Positions 1 through 5,111 of a DNA stretch of 5,111 nucleotides are shown in pieces; the stretch's first letter is position 1, and every line of letters starts with the position of its first letter. Source of the stretch: Coriobacteriia bacterium (GTDB lineage: Bacteria; Actinomycetota; Coriobacteriia; Anaerosomatales; SLCP01). Under the pieces are notes generated by a model, which ran no database searches, was not told the origin of the DNA, and saw nothing but the letters and a program-made list of their open reading frames with translations. The position numbers and the translations under genes were made by a program. Location: NCBI GenBank assembly GCA_007123455.1, contig SKKZ01000110.1, forward strand, positions 1-5,111. Reading direction: 5' to 3'.

Positions 1-218
1 CACCCGAGCGCATCTCGTTTCGCGCGCGGGGCGGGGCGCGCGCACGGGGCGGCTTCCGCCTCGAGCGGGATAACGGTGGCACCCGCGTCAACATTTCGGC
101 TACCGTAGAACTCAACGGGTCGGCGTCGCTGGCCGAGGACCGCATCCGTGAGGCCGTCGAGGCCAATGCCCGCCAGAGCCTTACACGCCTGAAGTCTCAG
201 CTCGAGAGCGGGCGCTGA
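1..218 (+). CDS. SRPBCC (START-like) family protein, C-terminal part
   Basis: This is the 3' end of a gene whose start lies before the window. The frame reads from base 3 to a TGA at 216-218 and gives 71 residues. The visible part has a beta-strand pattern ending FRLERDNGGTRVNISATVEL, followed by an amphipathic helix (about residues 44-68: LAEDRIREAVEANARQSLTR onward). The 'GGTRV' strand followed by a long C-terminal helix with a late Leu/Lys 'LxxLKxxLE' is typical of the polyketide cyclase/dehydrase branch of the SRPBCC fold, which binds hydrophobic ligands in a helix-capped pocket. The ligand cannot be told from this fragment. An Arg/Gly-rich stretch (RARGGARARGG, residues 7-17) is encoded by a short, very GC-rich direct repeat at about 19-51. 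Its stop touches the Shine-Dalgarno of the cytochrome gene, so the two are probably cotranscribed. The family call is moderate because only the C-terminus is seen. Confidence 0.6.
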   Translation, partial: PERISFRARGGARARGGFRLERDNGGTRVNISATVELNGSASLAEDRIREAVEANARQSLTRLKSQLESGR

Positions 219-223
219 GGAGG
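218..223 (+). promoter_or_regulatory. Shine-Dalgarno AGGAGG sharing a base with the upstream stop
   Basis: AGGAGG lies five bases before the ATG at 229, and its first A is the last base of the TGA that ends the SRPBCC gene. This fixes the cytochrome start and suggests translational coupling between the two genes. Confidence 0.8.
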
Positions 224-228
224 AGCCG

Positions 229-1431
229 ATGCGCAACCCGCTGGCCGGATTCGCAGACCCACTCCGCCGACCGCGTTTCATCATGTGGTCGGGGGTCGCC
301 GTCATCGTGCTTCTGACGGTGACCATCGGTGCGCTCGCGGGGACCTCCACGCGGTGGTTCTGCAACGATGTCTGTCATACCGTCCACTACGACAACGCCA
401 AGCAGTATTTCGCATCGAGCCACGCGCAGATCTCGTGTCTGGCCTGCCACATCCCGGTCGGCATCAACGGGGTGCAGTTCACCGGCGAGAAGGCCGAGAA
501 GCTGCCCGATATCTGGCACGTGCTCACCGATTCGTTCCACATGCCGCTCAACGAAGCGTCCTACATCGCCCTTTCGATGCCCGAGAACCAGTGCACGCAA
601 TGCCACAACCTCGACAACCGTGACGTGACGCCCTCACCCGGCATCCTGATCGACCACGACACGCACTCGGAGGCCGACATCACGTGCGCCATCTGCCACA
701 ACCGCGTGGCGCATCCCGAGGTGTTCGAACTCGAACTCCCGGGCAACGAGAAGCACGAGGACTTCATGGAGATGACCGCGTGCTTCCGCTGCCATACGCT
801 CACCGATTCCTCCCCGAGCGAGTTCGTCGCACCCGGTACGTGCGCCGCGTGCCATACGCCGGACTTCGAACTCGTGCCGGCCAGTCATGCCGCAGGCGAC
901 TTCTATACCGAGTACGGTGACTCATCGGGACATGCGCGCATGGCCGCGGCCGAGGCGAGCAAGACCGCCGCCGCAGCGGAGTACTGGGCCGAGGTGGGTC
1001 CGAAGCTGCGCGAGAAGGGGCCGAAGATCATCTCGAGGATCCTCCGCATCCCCCATGGCGAGATGCTCGACCTGCCGCCGGCGGGTATGGTCAACGAGTG
1101 TGAGACCTGCCACGTGACGACCACCTTCTGTGACGGCTGCCACGGGCTGGAGATGCCGCATCCGGCAGGCTTCACCGAGCAGCACGCCGCACTCGGAGAT
1201 GCCGATCCGGACCTGTGCGCCCGGTGCCACAACAAGACGGGGGACCCCGCGCTCAACGACACCGCGTGCGACCAGTGTCACCATCCGGCGGGCGACCCGC
1301 GCCGGCCGTGGATCGCCGAGCATGCGGCCGCGGCCCGGGCGACGGACATCCAGGCCGACTGCTACCAGTGCCACGAGGAGCTCTTCTGCTCGGTGTGTCA
1401 CGTGCGCGGGGAGAAGCCGAGCCGCTACTAG
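229..1431 (+). CDS. NapC/NirT-like membrane-anchored multiheme cytochrome c (up to 12 hemes)
   Basis: A 400-residue cytochrome. A short basic N-terminus is followed by one membrane helix (about 18-38), then a heme domain outside the membrane. Canonical CXXCH sites begin at C70, C122, C153, C185, C205, C291, C301, C330, C347, C378 and C387 (11 sites). A twelfth, CNDVCH at 45-50, has three residues between the cysteines and sits where NapC/NrfH proteins carry their first, quinol-side heme. The first four sites resemble the tetraheme NapC/NirT module, so electron transfer from the quinone pool to a downstream carrier or reductase is likely. At 400 residues it is about twice the usual NapC length. 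The extra part has hemes 5-6, a heme-free segment (about 210-290, Ala- and Lys-rich, probably helical), and three CXXCH pairs. AGGAGG at 218-223 decides the ATG start. The terminal reductase or acceptor is not in the window and the partner is unknown. The cytochrome class is certain; its exact role is not. Confidence 0.93.
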   Translation: MRNPLAGFADPLRRPRFIMWSGVAVIVLLTVTIGALAGTSTRWFCNDVCHTVHYDNAKQYFASSHAQISCLACHIPVGINGVQFTGEKAEKLPDIWHVLTDSFHMPLNEASYIALSMPENQCTQCHNLDNRDVTPSPGILIDHDTHSEADITCAICHNRVAHPEVFELELPGNEKHEDFMEMTACFRCHTLTDSSPSEFVAPGTCAACHTPDFELVPASHAAGDFYTEYGDSSGHARMAAAEASKTAAAAEYWAEVGPKLREKGPKIISRILRIPHGEMLDLPPAGMVNECETCHVTTTFCDGCHGLEMPHPAGFTEQHAALGDADPDLCARCHNKTGDPALNDTACDQCHHPAGDPRRPWIAEHAAAARATDIQADCYQCHEELFCSVCHVRGEKPSRY

Positions 1432-1466
1432 CCCGACAGATTTGCAGCCGCCACTCGCCCCGGGGG

Positions 1467-1485
1467 CCACGGTTGACAGTCGTGG
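1467..1485. repeat. Short dyad CCACG/CGTGG around the -35 box
   Basis: CCACG (1467-1471) and CGTGG (1481-1485) form a perfect 5-base inverted repeat with nine bases between, and the TTGACA box lies inside. It could be an operator half-site pair or the stem of a weak hairpin after the cytochrome gene. No T-tract follows, so it is not a convincing intrinsic terminator. A 5-base dyad in GC-rich DNA can arise by chance. Confidence 0.25.
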
Positions 1486-1501
1486 TGCCGGTGTTTAGTA
1501 T
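1473..1501 (+). promoter_or_regulatory. Sigma70-type promoter of the iron transporter operon
   Basis: A perfect -35 hexamer TTGACA (1473-1478) is followed, after 17 bases, by TAGTAT (1496-1501), which matches four of six positions of the TATAAT consensus. Transcription would begin near 1507-1509 and give a leader of about 85 bases before the ATG at 1594. This is the AT-richest part of an otherwise very GC-rich intergenic region, and it lies in the only sizeable non-coding gap of the window. It implies the transporter is transcribed independently of the cytochrome gene. Confidence 0.7.
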
Positions 1502-1513
1502 GTGCTAACCCAA
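1495..1513. promoter_or_regulatory. Putative IdeR/DtxR-type iron-responsive operator
   Basis: The 19-mer TTAGTATGTGCTAACCCAA matches 14 of 19 positions of the IdeR/DtxR box as I know it (TTAGGTTAGGCTAACCTAA), including the TTAG-N6-CTAA spacing and the right half GCTAACC. It covers the -10 hexamer and the expected start of transcription, the usual place for a repressor site. The downstream genes encode an FbpABC-type ferric importer, the expected target of such a regulator. The left half is degenerate and only four of nine symmetric pairs match, so a related metal regulator of the same family (MntR-like) is possible. The regulator gene is not in the window. Confidence 0.5.
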
Positions 1514-1515
1514 CA

Positions 1516-1557
1516 GGTGCGCATAAGCGAATCCGGCATGGCTTTCGCTGCGCCACC
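1516..1557 (+). promoter_or_regulatory. Stem-loop in the leader of the transporter mRNA
   Basis: AGCGAA (1526-1531) pairs perfectly with TTCGCT (1544-1549) over a 12-base loop. The stem continues outward with GCGC (1519-1522) against GCGC (1550-1553) across a three-base bulge (ATA), and with GGT (1516-1518) against ACC (1555-1557) across one bulged C. It falls between the inferred transcription start and the Shine-Dalgarno. It could stabilise the mRNA 5' end or affect expression. It matches no riboswitch class I recognise and has no T-tract. Confidence 0.4.
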
Positions 1558-1581
1558 GCCCACCAGTGTCCTGCAACAGAT

Positions 1582-1587
1582 GGAGGT
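1582..1587 (+). promoter_or_regulatory. Shine-Dalgarno GGAGGT of the binding-protein gene
   Basis: GGAGGT lies six bases before the ATG at 1594. It selects that start, which also places a complete lipoprotein signal peptide at the N-terminus. Confidence 0.8.
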
Positions 1588-1593
1588 CAAGCG

Positions 1594-2667
1594 ATGTCCC
1601 GCTCCCGTTCGTTGATAGCGCTGCTGCTCGGCGTGGTCCTCGTCGCCTCGGCGGCGCTTACAGGCTGCGCCGCAGATACCGATGAAGTCTCCGGCGATGG
1701 ACCCGAGCTCTCGGAGCCCGGCTCGCTCGTCGTGTATTCATCGCGCAACGAGAAGTTCGTCGACCCGCTGCTCGACAAGTTCGAGGCCGACACCGGCATC
1801 GAGGTATCCGTGCTCCACGCGGGCGATGCCGTGGTCAACAAGCTCAGCGAGGAATCCCGCAACGTGCAGGCCGACATCGTCATCGCCAACGACCTCGGTG
1901 CGCTCGAGTACCTCCGGATGGAGGGCCTGCTCACGAGCCCCGGTAATGTCGCCGGCATCGAGAGCATCGATGAGAACTTCCGCGCCGTCGATGACTCCTG
2001 GGTGGCCGTCTCCGCCCGCACCCGGGTGATCATGTACAACAAGGACCTCATCTCCGAAGACGAGGTGCCGACGCGGGTCGAGGACCTTACCGATCCTGCG
2101 TACGAGGGCATGTTCGCCATCACACGCGGTGGCAACTCCGGCATGATCGGTCACGTCTCGGCGCTTCGTTACGAGTGGGGTGACGAGCGGACCGAGGAGT
2201 GGATCGCCGACGTCAAGGACAACGCCGGCGCCATCATGGAAGGTCACGGCGACATCCGCCGTGCGGTCGGCGCGGGCGAGTTCGCCTTCGGTCTCGTGAA
2301 CAACTACTACTACCACCAGCAGCTTGCCGAGCCGACCGACAACAACGTCGGTGTGGTCTACCCGGACCAGGGTCCCGGTGAGATGGGTGCGGTCGTCAAC
2401 GGCGCCGGAGTGGCTGTGGTCGCCGATGGCCCGAACCCGGAATCCGCACGGGTCTTCCTCGAGTGGGTGCTGCTCCCCGAGAACCAGCGCGAGTTCAGCT
2501 GGGCTTCGCTCGAGGTGCCGATCAACCCCGAGATCGAAGCGGTGCCCGATGCACGGCCGATCAGCGATTACACCGTCCACGCCATGCCCCTGCGTGAGCT
2601 GGGCGCTTACTGGGAGGACACCCGTACCGTCATCGAGCGCGCGGGACTCGACCTCGAACTCAAGTAA
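1594..2667 (+). CDS. fbpA: Ferric iron ABC transporter substrate-binding lipoprotein (FbpA/FutA/AfuA family)
   Basis: A 357-residue extracytoplasmic binding protein. Residues 1-25 form a lipoprotein signal peptide: basic start, hydrophobic core, lipobox LTGC with the lipidated Cys at 25. An acidic linker (28-41) leads to the binding fold, which opens with LVVYSSRNEKF (45-55) and FEADTGIEVSVL (63-74), hallmarks of the iron-binding SBP family. The hinge region has VIMYNKDLI (145-153). NNYYYHQ (236-242) matches the tandem-tyrosine iron ligand motif of FbpA/FutA, so Y238-Y240 are the likely Fe3+ ligands. The position of the FbpA/FutA ligand His in YNGQH/YSSRH is Asn52 here, a variant common in part of the family, so the ligand set may differ from FbpA. 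Length is normal. It is the first gene of the operon, after a promoter with a probable iron box. The symbol is the family name and orthology is not proven. A different ligand (another metal or a small organic anion) cannot be fully excluded. Confidence 0.9.
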   Translation: MSRSRSLIALLLGVVLVASAALTGCAADTDEVSGDGPELSEPGSLVVYSSRNEKFVDPLLDKFEADTGIEVSVLHAGDAVVNKLSEESRNVQADIVIANDLGALEYLRMEGLLTSPGNVAGIESIDENFRAVDDSWVAVSARTRVIMYNKDLISEDEVPTRVEDLTDPAYEGMFAITRGGNSGMIGHVSALRYEWGDERTEEWIADVKDNAGAIMEGHGDIRRAVGAGEFAFGLVNNYYYHQQLAEPTDNNVGVVYPDQGPGEMGAVVNGAGVAVVADGPNPESARVFLEWVLLPENQREFSWASLEVPINPEIEAVPDARPISDYTVHAMPLRELGAYWEDTRTVIERAGLDLELK

Positions 2668-2676
2668 GCTAGGCGC

Positions 2677-4254
2677 GTGAACGATCTGCTTACACGCATC
2701 CGGGTTAGAGCCTGGAACGGACAGCCGCCCGACGGGCGGCTGTCCCTCGTGGCGGCCATCATCGCCGTGGTGATGGCGATGCCCGTCGCCTATGTCGTGT
2801 GGCGCTCGGCCTTCGCCGGGGCCGACCGCTGGCTCCGGCTGCTCGACGAGCGCGTGCCCGGACTGCTCTGGAGTACCGTCTCGCTCGCGCTCGGCGTGAC
2901 CGCCATCGCGGTCGTGATCGGTGTGGCCCTCGCATGGCTCGTGCACCGGACCGACCTGCCGGGCAGGCGCACCTGGCGCTGGGCGCTCGCATTGCCCCTC
3001 GCCATCCCGCCTTACGTCGGGGCGATCACCTACATCGTCGTCTTCGGGCCGCGGGGCTGGGTGCGCGACTGGTTCGGCGCACCGCCACCGGTGAGTATCT
3101 ACTCGTTTGCGGGCGTGCTGTTCGTGCTCGCGGTCTTCACCTACCCGTATGTCTTCCTCGTCACCGGTGCGGCGCTCACGCGCATGGGCAGGGCGCACGA
3201 GGAGGCGGCCCGCTCGCTCGGCCTCGGTCCGCTCGCGGTGTTGCGCCGCATCACGCTGCCGATGCTTCGTCCTGCGATGGGTGCCGGTGCGGTGCTGGTC
3301 ATCTTGTACGTGCTCTCCGACTTCGGCGCGGTCGCCATCTTGCGCTACACCACCTTCACATCGGCCATCTACTATCAGATGGGCGGGTTCGACACGCTTT
3401 CGGCGACGGTGCTCTCCGTCGTGCTGATCGCACTCACGCTCATCGTGCTTGCTGCCGAGGCGTTCGGCCGGCGCCGCGCCCGCTTCGATTCCTCCGGTGC
3501 ACCCCGACCCGCCGACCTCGTCGAGCTCGGCGGGTGGCGCTGGGCGGCTCTGGGCTTCGTCGCGGCGGTCCTGGCCGTCACGGTTGTACTGCCGGTGGGT
3601 GTGCTGGTCTACTGGTCGGCCATCGGCGTGGGGGAGGGCGCGCTGGACGCCCGCTTCTGGGGCTATGCGTTCAATACTGCGCAGGTCGCCGGCGCTGCCG
3701 CACTCGTGAGCATGGTGGCCGCGCTGCCCGTGGTCTACCTGCGCTCGCGCCATCCGTCGCCCGCGAGCTCGGCGCTCGAGCGGCTCGCGTACGCGGGCTA
3801 CGCGCTGCCCGGCGTGATCGTGGCACTCGGACTCATCTTCTTCGGCATCCGCTACCTGCCCTGGCTCTACAACACCGCGGGCATGATCGCGCTCGCCTAC
3901 GTGGTGCGCTTTCTGCCCCAGGCGATGCAGTCGACCGGGTCGAGTCTTGCGCTCGTCTCGCCGAGGATCGATGAAGCCGCGCGGGTGGCCGGCCTCTCGC
4001 CGCTTGCGGTCATCGCGCGGGTCATCACGCCGCTCGTGCGCCCGGGAATGCTGGCAGGCGGCGCGCTTGTCTTCGTGAGCTCGATCAAGGAGCTGCCCGC
4101 GACGCTGCTGCTGCGCCCGGCCGGCTTCGACACGCTCGCGGTCAGGGTCTGGGTCGAGGCGAGCGAGTCGGTCTATTACCTTGCCGCGCCCGCGGCGCTG
4201 CTGATCGTGGCGTTCTCGGTGCTTCCGCTCAAGTGGCTGCTCGACCGGTACTAG
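2677..4254 (+). CDS. fbpB: Ferric iron ABC transporter permease, fused two-domain (FbpB type)
   Basis: A 525-residue inner membrane protein with about 12 hydrophobic segments in two homologous halves (about 1-265 and 285-525), each a binding-protein-dependent transport permease domain. Each half carries the EAA loop that docks on the ATPase: EEAARSLGLGPLAVLRRITL (175-194) and DEAARVAGLSPLAVIARVIT (432-451). The late motif SSIKELPATLLLRPAGFDTL (468-487) is characteristic of FbpB-like iron permeases. Approximate membrane spans in the first half are 22-43, 63-88, 102-124, 142-167, 202-223 and 242-262. The fusion replaces the usual permease pair, so one chain forms the whole channel. The chosen start is GTG at 2677, nine bases after the stop of the binding protein, with only a weak TAGG just before it. 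A GTG at 2749 is in frame but has no Shine-Dalgarno and would begin inside the first membrane span. A perfect 27-base palindrome lies in codons 15-23. The symbol is a family name. Confidence 0.92.
   Translation: MNDLLTRIRVRAWNGQPPDGRLSLVAAIIAVVMAMPVAYVVWRSAFAGADRWLRLLDERVPGLLWSTVSLALGVTAIAVVIGVALAWLVHRTDLPGRRTWRWALALPLAIPPYVGAITYIVVFGPRGWVRDWFGAPPPVSIYSFAGVLFVLAVFTYPYVFLVTGAALTRMGRAHEEAARSLGLGPLAVLRRITLPMLRPAMGAGAVLVILYVLSDFGAVAILRYTTFTSAIYYQMGGFDTLSATVLSVVLIALTLIVLAAEAFGRRRARFDSSGAPRPADLVELGGWRWAALGFVAAVLAVTVVLPVGVLVYWSAIGVGEGALDARFWGYAFNTAQVAGAAALVSMVAALPVVYLRSRHPSPASSALERLAYAGYALPGVIVALGLIFFGIRYLPWLYNTAGMIALAYVVRFLPQAMQSTGSSLALVSPRIDEAARVAGLSPLAVIARVITPLVRPGMLAGGALVFVSSIKELPATLLLRPAGFDTLAVRVWVEASESVYYLAAPAALLIVAFSVLPLKWLLDRY
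2719..2745. repeat. Perfect 27-base palindrome (RNA hairpin) at the start of the permease gene
   Basis: A 13-base arm (2719-2731, GGACAGCCGCCCG) is followed by a single A (2732) and the exact reverse complement (2733-2745). As RNA it would fold into a 12-base-pair, GC-rich stem with a GAC loop. It lies in codons 15-23, just after the binding-protein gene. A hairpin at this junction in ABC importer operons often blocks 3' decay or attenuates readthrough, keeping binding protein in excess over membrane components. There is no T-tract, so it would act by mRNA stability or partial pausing rather than as a normal terminator. The structure is seen directly; the role is inferred. Confidence 0.75.
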
Positions 4255-4258
4255 GAGG
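4253..4258 (+). promoter_or_regulatory. Shine-Dalgarno AGGAGG overlapping the permease stop
   Basis: AGGAGG shares two bases with the TAG stop of the permease (4252-4254) and lies six bases before the ATG at 4265. It decides the ATPase start and suggests coupled translation. The same arrangement is seen at 218-223. Confidence 0.8.
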
Positions 4259-4264
4259 ATCTCG

Positions 4265-5111
4265 ATGGCTGCGATAGTGCTCGACAACGTGAGCAAGACC
4301 TACCCCGGGACCACCACGCCCGCGGTCGACACGCTCTCGCTCACCATAGAGACCGGTAGCGTGGTGACGCTGCTCGGCCCGTCGGGCTGCGGCAAGACCA
4401 CCACGCTCAGGCTCATCGCCGGGTTCGAACGGCCGGACGCGGGCACCATCACGATCGGTGAGGCCACCGTGGCCGGGTCGGGCGCATGGGTGCCGCCGGA
4501 GCGTCGCGGGGTGGGGATGGTCTTCCAGGAGCACGCGCTCTTCCCGCACCTGGACGTGGCGTCCAACGTCGGCTTCAACCTGCCAAAGGCCGGGCGCACC
4601 GCCCGCGTGGCCGAGGTCCTCGAGCTCGTGGACCTCGCCGGCTACGACCGCCGCATGCCCCACGAGCTTTCCGGCGGCCAGCAGCAGCGTGTCGCGCTCG
4701 CCCGCGCGCTCGCCGCCCGCCCGCTCGTGGTGCTCTTCGACGAGCCGTTCGCCAGTCTCGACGCCGATCTGCGCGTGCACATGCGCGCCGAGGTGCGGCG
4801 GATCCTTGCCGATGCCGGCACCACGGCGGTCTTCGTCTCGCACGACCAGTCCGATGCGCTGGCGATCTCGGACACCATCGTCGTGATGCGCGACGGCCAC
4901 ATCGAGCAGGTGGGCACGCCGCGCGAGATCTACCAGTTCCCGCACACGCGGTTCGTGGCCGAGTTCGTGGGCCGGACCAATCTGCTCTCCGGGCGCATCG
5001 GGGAGGACGGTGACTCGGTCATCACCGACATCGGGGTGGCGCCCTGCCGCCACACGCACGATCTGCCGCCCGGCACCCCGGTGACGGTCTCGGTGCGCGC
5101 CGACTCGCTCG
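4265..5111 (+). CDS. fbpC: Ferric iron ABC transporter ATP-binding protein (FbpC type), 3' end cut off
   Basis: The ATP-hydrolysing subunit of the importer, cytoplasmic. 282 residues are present and the frame is still open at the window end; family members are usually about 340-370 residues, so roughly the last fifth is missing. All motifs are intact and in order: Walker A GPSGCGKTT (38-46), Q-loop VFQEHALFPHL (86-96), signature LSGGQQQR (135-142), Walker B VVLFDEP (155-161) with catalytic E160, D-loop SLD (164-166), and switch histidine H193 in VSHDQ (191-195). After FVAEFVGRTNLL (230-241) begins the C-terminal TOBE-type regulatory region typical of the FbpC/PotA/MalK group, where the window cuts it. 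The ATPase domain alone could serve other substrates, but the neighbouring FbpA- and FbpB-type genes point to ferric iron. Gap to the permease is 10 bases with a strong overlapping Shine-Dalgarno. The symbol is a family name. Confidence 0.93.
   Translation, partial: MAAIVLDNVSKTYPGTTTPAVDTLSLTIETGSVVTLLGPSGCGKTTTLRLIAGFERPDAGTITIGEATVAGSGAWVPPERRGVGMVFQEHALFPHLDVASNVGFNLPKAGRTARVAEVLELVDLAGYDRRMPHELSGGQQQRVALARALAARPLVVLFDEPFASLDADLRVHMRAEVRRILADAGTTAVFVSHDQSDALAISDTIVVMRDGHIEQVGTPREIYQFPHTRFVAEFVGRTNLLSGRIGEDGDSVITDIGVAPCRHTHDLPPGTPVTVSVRADSL

Noticed and set aside
19..51. GC-rich repeat and inverted repeat (CGCGCGC arms, G-runs), possible G-quadruplex or regulatory element.
   Set aside because: It lies in the coding frame of the SRPBCC gene and encodes RARGGARARGG. 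Low complexity explains it, and it has only three clear G-runs of four.
1432..1472. Possible intrinsic terminator after the cytochrome gene (CCCCGGGG run).
   Set aside because: The CCCCGGGG self-complement has no loop and no T-tract follows, so no intrinsic terminator can be supported.
1516..1557. Leader stem-loop considered as a known riboswitch.
   Set aside because: The leader is only about 85 bases with a single bulged stem and shows none of the conserved cores of riboswitches I know.
2799..3974. A 391-codon plus-strand open frame in another phase inside the permease gene.
   Set aside because: Its Arg/Ala-rich composition has no domain and lies inside the permease, which has two EAA loops and regular membrane spans. 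It is a GC-driven shadow.
1738..4296. An 852-codon open frame on the minus strand across the transporter genes.
   Set aside because: It is antisense to two well-recognised genes, crosses their boundary, and its protein is a low-complexity His/Arg/Asp/Glu-rich sequence typical of the reverse complement of GC-rich codons. It has no recognisable domain.
4229..5059. A 276-codon open frame on the minus strand over the ATPase gene.
   Set aside because: It lies opposite a gene with all ABC ATPase motifs intact and has the same His/Arg/Gly-rich shadow composition.
1..5111. An undescribed defence, mobile or CRISPR system.
   Set aside because: No repeat arrays, transposase, integrase, nuclease or toxin-antitoxin genes are visible. 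The window is accounted for by a cytochrome gene and an iron importer operon.

Overview
The window is a high-GC, densely coded piece of bacterial chromosome with all genes on the + strand. The third codon position is strongly G/C, Shine-Dalgarno sequences are strong, one start is GTG, and there is an IdeR/DtxR-like iron box. A lipoprotein binding protein and a large membrane-anchored multiheme cytochrome c are present. Together these suggest an anaerobic or facultative actinobacterium, perhaps of the Coriobacteriia/Anaerosomatales type. That placement is an inference; no rRNA or marker gene is present.

Layout: (1) bases 1-218 hold the C-terminal 71 residues of a probable SRPBCC (START-like, polyketide cyclase/dehydrase type) protein. 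(2) Ten bases after its stop, with a Shine-Dalgarno that shares a base with that stop, starts a 400-residue NapC/NirT-like membrane-anchored cytochrome c (229-1431). It has 11 canonical CXXCH sites plus one CX3CH site, so up to 12 hemes. (3) A 162-base intergenic region (1432-1593) holds a good sigma70-type promoter (TTGACA, 17 bases, TAGTAT), a DtxR/IdeR-like operator over the -10 box, a stem-loop in the inferred leader, and a clear ribosome binding site. (4) An FbpABC-type ferric iron ABC importer follows: lipoprotein binding protein (1594-2667), fused two-domain permease (2677-4254), and ATPase (4265 to the window end, cut off inside its C-terminal TOBE region).

The three transporter genes form one evident operon with gaps of 9 and 10 bases. 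The binding protein would capture Fe3+ outside the membrane and hand it to the permease, and the ATPase would drive import. The operator position suggests the operon is shut off by an iron-loaded DtxR-family regulator. A perfect 27-base palindrome at the very start of the permease gene could set a lower permease/ATPase level relative to the binding protein. The cytochrome appears to be transcribed with the upstream SRPBCC gene and not with the transporter. A functional link between iron import and a heme-rich (iron-costly) electron carrier is plausible but unproven.

I found no tRNA, rRNA, CRISPR array, insertion sequence, phage gene or clear intrinsic terminator. The transporter is a known type. 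The points most worth a second look are its apparent iron control, the palindrome, and the heme architecture of the cytochrome.
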